From Septoria linicola (lineage: Eukaryota > Ascomycota > Dothideomycetes > Mycosphaerellales > Mycosphaerellaceae), in assembly GCA_024114885.1 (NCBI GenBank), contig CP099419.1:310001-374000 (forward strand): a stretch of 64,000 bases of DNA. The letters run 5' to 3'. The translations under genes and the position numbers were made by a program. The notes beneath the pieces are model-generated. The model did no database searches and was not told the DNA's origin. It saw only the letters and a program-made list of their open reading frames with translations. Of this stretch, positions 53,761 to 63,964 are shown in pieces. Position 1 is the first letter of the stretch; every line of letters begins with the position of its first letter.

Positions 53761-56039
53761 TACGTAGTACGTATCGACTAAACCTACTAGAGTATAGTTA
53801 ATATACGTCTAGAACGTAGCTAGAGCGTTAGTTAGGCTAAATAGTATTACCTTATACTAGAAGTAGCTATAGCGCGTACGGAACGTAGTCTTCTAGCGGT
53901 CGCTAGGCTTAATACGAATCTAATAGTATATATCTATAAGGTCTAGAGTCGTAAACTATACGGCTCCTATAAGCCTATCTAGCGTTTCGCTAATTAGAGG
54001 AAGTAGGTATCTATTCTTAATAGTAATTTCGTTTAACCCTTAGTAGTCGATATATAGCCTTAGTTTACTATCTTTCTTTAGTATAAATAGGATAGGCGTA
54101 CCCGCCTCGCTAACGCTACGCTCGATCTAATTATGCTTAAGGCCTATAGTAAGGTACTTCTTTAATTCCTCTAGCTCCTTACCTGACTAGTAGTATAGCG
54201 GCCTAAAGAGCGGAATAGTACCTAGACGTAGCTTAATCGTATACTCTACGCTATCTACTAGCTTACTCCTTATCTCCTCTATCGGGTTTAGAATATTAGA
54301 GAACTATTAGAACTTAGAAAGAAGAGAGTTAAGCTCTTCGCCTTCGCCTATCTTACTTATTACTACTATATATATAGTTAGTATATACTTTAAGTCCTTG
54401 AAAAACTTATAGGCTTCTCTAACCTTAACGTTCTTAAAAGTATCGCTATAGGTCTATTTATCTAAGCCGCTATCGACTCGTATACGATAAGTACGCCTCT
54501 ATAGCCGACCTAAGATTATATTAGGGGTTAGTATATTATAGGTATAAAAGATTACGTCTACTATACGCTCTACTCCTATAGAGTCTACGAGCTATACGCG
54601 TATATAATATACGCTATAATAATACCCTAATTCCTTAGTAAATAAGGTAGCTAGGAGTAAGGCGGTATTAGTTCGAGCTATAATACTGTATTATAAGACA
54701 AAGAATCTTAATACTACGTTAATATTAGTAGTATTATTAAGAAGGAATTAAGCTAGCTTAAGCCTATCCTACGCCTCGACTACGCCCTCTAGGTAAGTCG
54801 TATTTACGACTTATATAGAGAGGTATATATCGCTACTAAGCTTAGTATCTAGAGATCGTAGTCTTTCTCTAATACCTTCTCTTTTTTAGCGTCTCTATAG
54901 TAACCTTACGTACTAATAGCTTCTTACTATCGTCTCGAGCGCTTCGGTTAAAGTAGACAGAATTAGTACTAATATATCCCTTCTACTTATAGCTATAGTA
55001 TTCTAAATACTTATAGCCTATAATAGAGCGAGTAGAACCCTTGTCGCTAAAGCGACGCGTACTATTCTCTCCTAGACTATCGTCGTATCTACGCGTAGGA
55101 GCGTCGCTTCCTATACGCTTACGCTTCGAGTACGTGTCGCGCTTACGGTCTCTATTACTCTAGCTTCCGCCCTAGTTATACTATATAGGAATTACCCTAT
55201 TAGCTTACTCTAGGCGTCTTACTAACGTAACTAAATTAGCGCGCTTACTAGATATAGTATAATTCTTAATAATCTCTCGTCGAAGCGCTAGCTTTAACTT
55301 TATAAGGAGCTAGCGTACTAGCTACGTTTCGCTATAGTCGCCTAGTTAAGACTCTAAGTAGCCTAGCTCTATAGCGAACTAGCGTACCTCTTAGCTCTTA
55401 CCCTATTAGGCCTTCTCGTACTCGACTATTATAAGGATCGTACGATTCGCCTAAAACCCGATAACGTTATAGATAAAGCGCTTAAACTTAGTCTAAGTAT
55501 AGTCTAGAGGTATTACCTTAGAGTATTCGTTATACTAGGTCTCTTACGCCTCGCCTATAAGCTATATAATACTATATAGAACCTTCGAATCTTCTATACT
55601 AAACTCTTATAGACTATTAAGGAAGATTACTTCGAGACTACGAATAAACTCTCTTACCTCTTAGACTATCTCGCTCTTAAAAGTATAAGGTTCTCTAACT
55701 TTAGGACCTTTATATCGCGTATACGACGCGCTATCGTAAAGTATACTACTCGTAATACTAGCGCTAGCGTCGTCTTTAAGATCGCTAATATCGAGAGTAC
55801 TAGGAGTACTCGAGGATAGAGATTCTAACTCTATAAGGAGCCGATTATTCTCTCGTTGTAGAGCGCGTACCTTCCGATTATACTAGTAGACTCCTACTTC
55901 TAAACCTCGTTAGTATCTATAGGATTACCTTGATCGTCTACTTCGCCTATTACGAGCTCTAGCGGCGCCGTGCCTACGTTACGTCGAGGAGCTATAGGCC
56001 TTTATAGATTACTACTCTCGGAAAGAGAAGAATTAGAAT

Positions 56040-56211
56040 TATAAAAGGAGTATATAGTAATATATAGAGCGCTCTCCTAATAAGACTATTAGGATATCGT
56101 AAGACTAATTCTTGCCTCCTTTCGGATATATACGTATACTATAATTATACCGTGCGCTAAGCCTACGAGCCTAAGGCGGGTCTTAGCCTTTAACCTTACC
56201 TAGCTCTTATA
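56040..56211 (-). repeat. Long terminal repeat (172 bp), right copy (5' LTR of the minus-strand element)
   Basis: Pair of 49584-49755. It retains GTGCGC where the left copy has GTACAC, so the two copies were mutated independently. Confidence 0.88.
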
Positions 56212-56216
56212 ACTAC
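56212..56216 (+). repeat. 5-bp target-site duplication (ACTAC), right copy
   Basis: Directly follows the right LTR and equals 49579-49583. Confidence 0.75.
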
Positions 56217-56658
56217 TCTCTATCTTCTATAGTTCTAGCCTATTAATCCGAATACGGTAGTATTACCTTATAGTAATATTAAAGCCCTCGTCTATTAAAA
56301 CCTATATAGCTTCGCTATCTTTAAGACGTAGGATATTATATATAAAGCCTATACGTATCTAGAGTTTATCTTTATTATTTAGAATATTCTATACCTTCCT
56401 ACTACGGTCTTTATTAAGTCGAATAGACAATATAGACAGTATGCGCTCGAGGGTGCGTTTAGTAATAGTAACTCGAAAGGAGTAGTAAAGAGTAGATTAG
56501 ATCTCTAGTAGGGTATAACCTACCTCCCTACGCTAGCGGATATAGTTATAGTATAGTAAGTAGTCCAGAGCACGCGGAGCTATAATTGCGAGTGTGCAGC
56601 GAGTATAGAGAGTGAATTAGAAGCGATAGAGTGTGTTTATTGCTATTATATTGCCGAA

Positions 56659-56687
56659 GTTTGATATGGCGGACTGGTCAGAATGGC
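56659..56687 (-). repeat. Right 29-bp terminal inverted repeat of the outer element
   Basis: Reverse complement of 45614-45642 with one mismatch. It ends eight bases before the right CGGCAAGT copy and less than 100 bases before the seryl-tRNA synthetase ATG. Confidence 0.85.
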
Positions 56688-56694
56688 GCGCCGT

Positions 56695-56702
56695 CGGCAA
56701 GT
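56695..56702 (+). repeat. Candidate 8-bp target-site duplication, right copy
   Basis: CGGCAAGT, identical to 45599-45606. Confidence 0.55.
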
Positions 56703-56780
56703 CCAGCCGAAACAGCCGCGCGTGAACATTCATCAACCACCACCCAATCTTCCTCTCACCTTCTCTCAATCAAAATCTCA

Positions 56781-58391
56781 ATGTCTCTCCCCTACATTTG
56801 CTCCTCCTGTCGTCGCCAGACTCCCACCAAGCTACTGCTACTACAACAAAGAACTTACACCCGCCCCTCCTTCGCTCCCAAACCCATCCTCGACATCAAA
56901 CACATCCGCAACAACCCCGGTCTCTACGAACAAAACTGTCTAGATCGGAATTATCCTGCGGTTGCGAAGAATGGCTGGAAGACGCTGGAGTTGCATGAGA
57001 GGTTGAGAAAAGTGAGAGAGGAGAGTAACGAGTGGAGGAGGAGGAATAATGTTGTGGGTGGGGAGTTGGGGAGGTTGGCGGGGAAGGGTGATGGTAGTAC
57101 TGTGGTGGGGGAAGGGGAGAGGAGGAAAGCGTTGTTAGAGGAAGCGAAGATGTTGAAGGAGAAATTGACGGGGTATGAAGCGGAAGAGAAGGCGATGCAA
57201 GAGGAGATGGAGAAGTTGGCGCTGGAGTTGCCGAATTTGAGTTCGTTGGAGACGCCGGTGGGAGAGGAGCCCGCATTGAAAGGGGTGATTGGTGAGAAAG
57301 ATAAGGTGGCGATGGGGAATCAGGAAGGGGAAAGTCATGTTGATATTGGGAAAGAACTGGATTTACTGGACTTTGAAGCGAGTGCGACGACGAGTGGATG
57401 GGGCTGGTATTTTCTCAAGAACGAAGCGGCATTGCTGGAGCAGGCTCTTATTCAATATGCGCTTTCTGTTGCCATGAAACGAGGCTGGAAAGTCATGACG
57501 CCGCCGAGTCTGGTCTATTCTCACATCGCCAGCGCATGTGGATTCATGCCGCGAGACCAGAACGGCGAAACGCAAATATACAATATCGAGCAACAACATC
57601 AACATCAGCACCAGCACCAACCTGGCCAAGAAGACCGACCCCATCTCGTTCTTACAGGCACAGCCGAAATCCCCTTCGCCGGCTCCCAAGCCAACAAAAC
57701 CCTCCGCGCCTCAGACCTCCCCCTCAAAGTCATCGGCCCCTCACGCTGCTACCGCGCCGAAGCAGGCGCCCGCGGCGTCGACACAAAAGGCCTCTACCGC
57801 GTCCACGAATTCACCAAAGTCGAAATGTTCGCTTGGACTCTCCCGCCCCCTGACCACTCATCATCCGACCGCTTCGGCGATATCGAAGCCTCCTCTCCTT
57901 CTGAAGAAATCTTTGCGGAAGTGCTCTCCATACAAACTGAAATCCTCACATCCCTCGGCCTGCACGCTAAAATATTAGAAATGCCCAGTGCAGATCTCGG
58001 AGCGAGCGCGACGCGGAAGATTGATATTGAAGCTTTCTTTCCTTCGAGAGCGAAACAAGGGATTGCTGAAGGGTATGGAGAGGTTACGTCTGCGTCGATG
58101 TGTACGGATTATCAGAGCCGGAGGTTGGGGACGAGGGTGAAGATGGGAGGAGGAGGAGGAGGAGGGAAGTTGGGATGGCCGCACACGGTGAATGGAACGG
58201 CGATGGCGGTTCCAAGGGTGCTGGCTTGTTTGTTGGAGAATGGGTGGGATGAGGAGAGGGGTGTTGTGGTTGTGCCGGAGCTTTTGAGGGGGTATTTGCC
58301 GGGGGGATGGAGATTATTGAGAGGAAGGGGAGAAAGTGAAGCAAATCGAAATTGTTGCTGGACAACGCGCAGGCTGGAGAGCGGAGAGTGA
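56781..58391 (+). CDS. Seryl-tRNA synthetase, mitochondrial type
   Basis: Charges mitochondrial tRNA-Ser. I start at the ATG at 56781 (536 residues); the open frame extends upstream into the transposon terminus, which is not coding. The N-terminal about 45 residues look like a presequence (SLPYICSSCRRQTPTKLLLLQQRTYTRPSF). About 50-190 is the antiparallel coiled-coil tRNA-binding arm (NGWKTLELHERLRKVREESNEWRR...). Class II core motifs: motif 1 near SGWGWYFLKNEAALLEQALIQYAL, TGTAEIPFAG, motif 2 CYRAEAGARGVDTKGLYRVHEFTKVEMF, and motif 3 NGTAMAVPRVLACLLENGW. A His/Gln-rich insertion (about residues 270-285) and a Gly run near 460 are low-complexity. Expression should now depend on the 78 bases left between the transposon and the ATG or on the RIPed sequence. 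Confidence 0.94.
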   Translation: MSLPYICSSCRRQTPTKLLLLQQRTYTRPSFAPKPILDIKHIRNNPGLYEQNCLDRNYPAVAKNGWKTLELHERLRKVREESNEWRRRNNVVGGELGRLAGKGDGSTVVGEGERRKALLEEAKMLKEKLTGYEAEEKAMQEEMEKLALELPNLSSLETPVGEEPALKGVIGEKDKVAMGNQEGESHVDIGKELDLLDFEASATTSGWGWYFLKNEAALLEQALIQYALSVAMKRGWKVMTPPSLVYSHIASACGFMPRDQNGETQIYNIEQQHQHQHQHQPGQEDRPHLVLTGTAEIPFAGSQANKTLRASDLPLKVIGPSRCYRAEAGARGVDTKGLYRVHEFTKVEMFAWTLPPPDHSSSDRFGDIEASSPSEEIFAEVLSIQTEILTSLGLHAKILEMPSADLGASATRKIDIEAFFPSRAKQGIAEGYGEVTSASMCTDYQSRRLGTRVKMGGGGGGGKLGWPHTVNGTAMAVPRVLACLLENGWDEERGVVVVPELLRGYLPGGWRLLRGRGESEANRNCCWTTRRLESGE

Positions 58392-61213
58392 GCTTCAGAC
58401 TGCCGTATCCTCAGCTCGCTCCGCGCATTGAAGGGTTGTCAGGAATCATGAGCTGGGTACTCCGCCGAGACAAACAGAGGATCGTCAGGCTTGGATCGGC
58501 AGATGGGCAGACAGCACTATTACTATGAGCTGGGTCTACTGCGAAACCTTCGCCACTTCGATACCTGCCCGGAAGATACTGTACCTCATCGACTCACGCC
58601 GAGCCAGAGGCAGAACATGCATCGGAGGAGATGAGGCCGAGCCCACAGAAGCTGGTACGGTGCTTGAGCGCGAGGATCTAGCTTCCTTCTCCCAAATATT
58701 GACATCTTCGCGCCTTCCACATCCGGTCTGAATCAGCAAAAGAGCCCTCATAGACATGCATCACGAAGTCATCACCACGCATTGTCCGCTTCTGGTCGTT
58801 GACTGCGATGCCCGTCCAACTGGGTCGGGCCCTCACAATGTGTCCTACGGGCAGCGGCTATCATGTCCGTTGCCGATAGTCGCTGCTGCAGTGAGTGGAA
58901 TGGTCATGACGACTGCTCCTGCGCTAATGCTTCGATACTGGAGCAGCGGCGAATCACTCTTGCCATTTGGGGCCATGGTTCCTTCTGCTTGTTGGGGCGA
59001 GGAAGGTATCGAGATCGGATGACGATTGGCAAGCTCGCATCCTCTGTCGCGATTGGAAACAGACGGAAGAGTGTGACCCTCAGCTTCACAATCAAGGCGC
59101 GTGATGGTCGACACTTCGAGCTGCAAAACTGGTCGACATCTCCATTCAGTCTGTGAGCATGGACGTAACGGAAGACGTGTGTACTCTCGCAAGTCTGCCA
59201 TGATATTCGAGCTCCATCGTCTCGATACTGACAGCTTTGGTTTTGACGATAGCAACGCTGAGAGAGGCGAGCTCTGTTCACCCATCTCCACAGCGTTGCG
59301 AACGGCCAGGTCGAAGGACACGAGACGTGTTCCGATGACTTGACGATGGACTTCTCAATGACACTATTGCGTTCAACGCTCAGAAGGGTGGTCGACAATC
59401 ATGACACGACTGCTCAGCTGTCGACACAGATTTGATCTTCGACGGCACGGTAGCATTCCACATGACCAGCTGGCATCAGCGCAACATTAAAGCGCCGCTC
59501 AACATCGTCACGGACACCTGCTTCTGCTGTACACTGTAAGACCAGAAAGAGGCAGCCACTGCACCAGCAAACGCATCGTACAGCAGACCACTCACTCCAT
59601 TAGCCGGTGATCAGGTTCGTGGGAGAACGGCAGATCATAGCTCGACATGATTTATCATCTCATCACGTAATCGCCGCCTCTTTTCTTCCACCTCACGACT
59701 TCCCAATACCACGAATCGCCATACCAACATGGCATGGCACGGCACATCGCAGACCGCCTTTTGCCTGCGCTCATCGCATCGCACCATACTTGCACAGTAC
59801 GACACAACTGGGAGAGCACGATGAACATGGAAGAATGGTCACACGAACCACTACCTCGCTGTTTGCTCGTGCGACTGCTCTAGATCTGCCAGGAGCTCTT
59901 TCTACCGACCGGATCTGCGAACCGGAACTCCGTCGAGATGAGAGAAATGAGGTATCACAGCGTAACATCTGCCGACGCTGCCGCATACATGCCGCTGCTG
60001 TGCGAGGCACCGAGTATCCCGCCCTGTGCACCTCTTCCATAAGCCTGGTTTTCTGACCTGACATCCTGTCACACTCAGCCGTGACGGCAAGCCATACAGA
60101 TGTACCAGACACCGACTCACATGCACCCTCGTGCACAAGTGCGGCCGCAGCGGTGCAGCGCTTAATGTCATCCAGAGGCAAACGCGGACAACAAAGTCAG
60201 AATTATTGACGACACGCCCTAGTGCATGACGCAGCTCGACACGGCACAACAAGTCAAGTCAGGATACAATCATGCACGACAGCTTGAAAGTATCATCCAC
60301 GTCCATGACTCTTATTCACAAAGGTAAAAATCTACCTCCACTCGCGGCTGTTTCATCGTCCTACGTAGCCGCGACGTTGCGAAATGATCTGTAGTATACT
60401 GTAGCAGGGAACATAGCATCACGCTATACAGCACGCTACTAAACTACCATGACAAGCGCCAAACCAGGGTTTCGTCGTAGTAGTAGTCGAACATATGTTG
60501 TTACAAGCGCGCCGCATCATGCACCATCTACCGACTGCATGTTCATATCCATGTCCCTGCACACCGCGTCTACTTTGCGTCTCGACGGGATCGACAACGA
60601 AGATTTTTATCCTTATGTCGCCGCGTTGGTGGAACGTGGAGCTCATCAGTCCACATTGCTCCTCGCTCGCTCGCTCGCGGCTACTAGCCCCCTCTCTCCT
60701 CTTGAGCCAAATCTCGTTGTGTCACTTCAGCGAGCTCCACACCTACGAAATGATCGCTTCTTACTGTGTAACACAACATACATACCACTATCTAGCACTA
60801 CCGCCGGGAGGAGATCACTCGGCGATGCAGTGGAGCACTTGTCCCACGATCTCCAAGCGCTTGCCGGCGTCGACAAAGTCCCCGAGCCTGAGACTTGGGA
60901 CTTGATGATGGAGCAGATATGTGGATATAGTACATGTATTGCTATGGGTCTCCATATGATGCTTGCTGCTACTACCCGGAGTGTCCTCCGTTAGCTGAAT
61001 CCAACCATCCGGTCGTAGATGTGCGTATCCCCCAGTGACGCATCCTGTTCACAGCCTCTCGGGTCAATCTCGCGATGAGCAAGCCGCTTCGGAATGCAGG
61101 AGTATGCACCTATATCCACTATGCTCTGTGTGCCTGTCGGTATATCGTGTCGTGATGTCCGATCGCGCCTATCGAATCCAATCTCAATTGAGCATCATGC
61201 CACAATAGTGCCA
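58392..61213. other. Long intergenic spacer, no gene recognised
   Basis: About 2.8 kb of normal composition. ORFs of 60-180 codons occur on both strands (for example minus 58845-59321 and 58904-59398 overlapping each other, plus 60449-60994), but none has a motif or a coherent exon partner. No tRNA, rRNA or transposon end seen. Confidence 0.45.
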
Positions 61214-61903
61214 TCAGAGCCATGGAGCTGCTCCTTGGGTATTGCTGTCGCCCCACTTCCACTCTCTCAAGGTCTCCGCACCAACGCTGCGTTTGTTGGC
61301 CAATGCCTGGCCTCGTAGTACTTTGAGATCATCGTCACTAGCTTCTAGCTGCTGTAGCCCTTCGTGCGACATGGCATCCAAGATCTGCTTCGAGGATAGC
61401 GAGTTGCGCCGAAGATGTAGCCAGAGCTGATGGGCGGTGTCATTGGCATCGGTTGGAGTTCCTTCCCGACTGCCTGGCACATGCTTTCCACAGTCACTGA
61501 CGGCAGTAGTCCCCTTCGGTGCCGATATCATGCGTGCAGTAATCATGTTCGAAGTGGACGCAGAGTGGGGGAGTTGATCGTGGCGTTGCTTTCGCAGAGA
61601 TGCTGTGGCGGAAGATATTCTGGTGAGAGTCTGGGGTGCATGCGGTGAATCTGGACTATCCTGAGTTGTGTCTGTTACAATGACTGCCGGGCCCGAGACA
61701 TCTCTTGCTTGAGCGATGACAGTAGAGGAAAGTCGAGCACTGATCGTGTCACACATTTGCTGTACGGCCGGCGAGCTAGCAAGATCCCATCGAGAAATTG
61801 CTTCCAGTGCTTTCGGCGTTGTGTAATGGGACAGAAGAAAAGCTGCAAGCTTTCTGGTAACATGCTCTGATGACAGTCCAACGACGGCCGCTGAGACAAG
61901 ACT
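61214..61903 (-). other. In-frame continuation beyond the TAG of the upstream gene (probable original C-terminus)
   Basis: From the TAG at 61906-61904 the same frame stays open for 229 more codons to a stop at 61214. It reads SLVSAAVVGLSSEHVTRKLAAF, HYTTPKALEAISRWDL, and near the end HQLWLHLRRNSLSSKQILDAMS and GAAPWL. Composition is continuous with the upstream part, so the TAG looks like a nonsense mutation. Confidence 0.65.
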
Positions 61904-63964
61904 CTATCGAGACTCAAGTTTTGGTCGACGCATGGTGCATATTTGTCTAATCGTGACGACATTCTCGGCTGGTAGCACCGTATGCCGATAGCGAGCCTCC
62001 ACATGCAAGAAGTTGGTCTGAAGAGTGCCCACGATACTCTCGAGCTCAGTAAACAGGGAGGCCTGATCTCTTGGCGAAGAGATATCTGCAGCCGTTCCGA
62101 TTTTCGGTAAGCACACCTTGAGGAAGAGGGAGCACCGTTGGCCAAGCTGCAGATCTTTGACAGCCTTTTCTCCTATGACTTCCGCAATATGAGAACCGTC
62201 CATGGCTTTGTAGCATATCCGTAGGCTTGTGATTTTACTCAACGGACAAGCCTGTCTCAGATCTCGCAACATGTTGTCCAAGCTTGAAGTACATAGGTCT
62301 CCAGGATACCGCACGTCGAACGACCACGACGCTGATTTGTGACTTGCTACTGCAGGACTTTGTGGATGAAGGCCAATGTTGAACAGGTGAGCAGGCCAGG
62401 TTGTGGATTGCTCAACTGCTTGCGCCAAGGGAGCTGGACTGCTCGATAGAATGATGCCATGCGCGGAATCCTGACGCAGCCCTTGAGCAGCGAGCTCTGT
62501 CAACGCCGTTTGTATAGGTTGATGCGAGCTGGCTCCCAGAGGGCGATCTTGTACAGTGCAGGGGGCCAGACCGAGCCTTGCTAGTATAACAGAGGGCTCC
62601 GGGGACTGCATTGAATGAACCTGAGCGCAAGCGCAGCTTATTGTTGAGGAATCGACCTGGTGGGAGAAAGCCAGAAGCACCGACACACGGTCGGCTGGTG
62701 CATCAAGGCGAGAACAAAGCTCGACCATACAGTGCTTGACTTCCTCAGCGTACTCTACCAGGGTCGCTTGACATATGATGATAACCACATCTAAAGGCCG
62801 CCTGCTGGGCACTTCAGGTCGTGTCCCGAAGCCGGTCGGAGCCGCAATGATGCGAGTGCGCACAACAGCTTCAACGGCAACCCAGACGTCCTTAGATATG
62901 CCGACGTCAACAGCATCTCTGTCAATTGAGATCTTCATATCGATGTATGGCAGACATGCTTGGAAAGGGTTGGACCCCGGTGGTGTGTAGCGAGCAGAAG
63001 CTCTGTGGTTTGCTCTCGGCGTGCGTTCATATGGGGAACCCATGGTCAATCCAGGTGACAACAAGTCTGTCGAAGCTGTCCTAGGGCCGTCACCGAAGCA
63101 GGACGGGGGCGTGAGTGTGATCCCAGTTCCCATGAGCTCGTCAGTAGCGATGCTGGACTCCGTGCAAGAGCGCTGTGGAGTCGCCGACAGGTTTCCTGGA
63201 TCGGGCTCACTATCGATGCTGTCTCTGCTGATGCCAAAGCCTTGCAGCCGTGGTTGCCCTTCAGAACTGGACTTGCGCTTCGCAGATACTCTTCGCACCA
63301 GACGGTTTTCCTTTTCCGTTTGGCCCGTTCCATGCGAGCTTCGTGATCTTTGAATAATGCCTTCCTTGACACGAGAGAGGACGCGTCGGCTGACAGATTT
63401 GTGTCGCATGATCTTACTTGGTGTCTGTAGTGGCGGAGGAGCTGATACCGACGCACTCGCGTCTCCTATCCCGCTCGACAGCAGTGTTGATCCTGTCAGG
63501 TCATTGTCAGGATGAAGACCACTGCTCTCAACACCATCGCCTCGGCTGCTCACGGTCGTTGCCCTCGCGAAGCTGAGACTCGGTGGCACTGCATGATTGC
63601 CAAGGTTATGTGTCGATCCGTGCATACACGGTGCTGGCACTTCACCATATATGCTAGCCTGCTTGAGGTTCTCTCGTGTTTTGCGGACTTTTAGAGGTGA
63701 ATCGGTCTTGCGACATGCTGAGTGGTCCCTTTGTCTAGCTAGCGACGGCTTGCTATTCGGAGACAAGAGTGCGAACGGAGGCGATTTGTAAGCAGTATGC
63801 TGCCATGGACGGATCCCGAGCGTTGCAGGTATATTACCAGGAGGTGTGGATCTATCGTCAATAATGTGCGAGTGTTCAATGTTCTTGGGCGGCAGATTCT
63901 GTCGAGAAGTTCAGTTTGGCGGTCGGTAGGAAGTCTCGGCAGCCCTCACCTCCTTATTCGCCAT
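61904..63964 (-). CDS. Hypothetical protein with a vWA-like region, two exons, probably truncated by TAG
   Basis: Exon 1 is tiny: ATG GCG AAT AAG GAG at 63964-63950, then GTGAGG; exon 2 begins at 63898 after CGACAG (51-nt intron) and is open to TAG at 61906-61904, giving 669 residues. The N-terminal 300 residues are disordered, basic and Ser/Pro-rich (KSVSRRVLSRVKEGIIQRSRSS, RRVSAKRKSSSEG). About 335-620 is globular. RPLDVVIIICQATLVEYAEEVKHCMVELCSRLDAPADRVSVLLAFSHQV resembles the first strand, helix and DR-xxLLxF strand of von Willebrand A domains, though the MIDAS DxSxS is not seen. A later segment, LFLKVCLPKIG and SLFTELESIVGTLQTNF, is also structured. I do not recognise a named family. The same frame continues for 229 codons past the TAG, so the intact ancestor was about 899 residues. 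Confidence 0.7.

Larger units (their letters stand above)
49584..56211 (-). mobile_element. Ty3/gypsy LTR retrotransposon, RIP-inactivated, nested in the outer element
   Basis: 6628 bp with 172-bp LTRs and a 5-bp duplication. The coding sense is the minus strand. Around 53727-53760 it reads VVYLNNILIYSKS, the reverse transcriptase YLDD box in which both Asp codons (GAT) have become AAT by TpG-to-TpA. Around 51893-51973 it reads LKTYLYIYYVE, QNN, VDLL, AEFVYN with stops between, the C-terminal integrase block. Reverse transcriptase precedes integrase in the sense direction, which is the Ty3/gypsy order (Copia is reversed). Stops saturate all frames and the catalytic Asp pair is gone, so it is dead. 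Gag should lie near 55-56 kb, but I cannot read a clean zinc knuckle there. Confidence 0.88.
45607..56694. mobile_element. RIP-saturated transposon island: outer TIR element with a nested LTR retrotransposon
   Basis: About 11.1 kb between the candidate 8-bp duplications. From about 45.7 to 56.56 kb CpA and TpG dinucleotides are nearly absent while TpA is extremely frequent and CpG is retained. That is the result expected of repeat-induced point mutation acting on both strands. No frame is open for 60 codons. The outer element is the sequence outside the nested LTR element (45.6-49.58 and 56.22-56.69 kb). In it, a plus-strand frame at about 46431-46640 reads as a Glu/Ser-rich coiled coil (SESSSESSELEELYARIKV) whose only stops are TAG. 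The superfamily cannot be named from what remains; hAT is a candidate from the 8-bp duplication. Confidence 0.75.

Noticed and set aside
45700..56560. Centromere, mitochondrial insertion or ordinary AT-rich isochore as explanation of the ORF-free block
   Set aside because: Retained CpG with lost CpA/TpG, recognisable LTRs with target duplication and gypsy pol fragments point to RIPed transposons.
56631..56780. N-terminal extension of the seryl-tRNA synthetase ORF
   Set aside because: The first codons translate the transposon terminus and flank; the ATG at 56781 begins a normal mitochondrial presequence.
58845..59398. Two overlapping minus-strand ORFs of about 160 codons
   Set aside because: They overlap each other in different frames with no domain in either; no basis to choose one.
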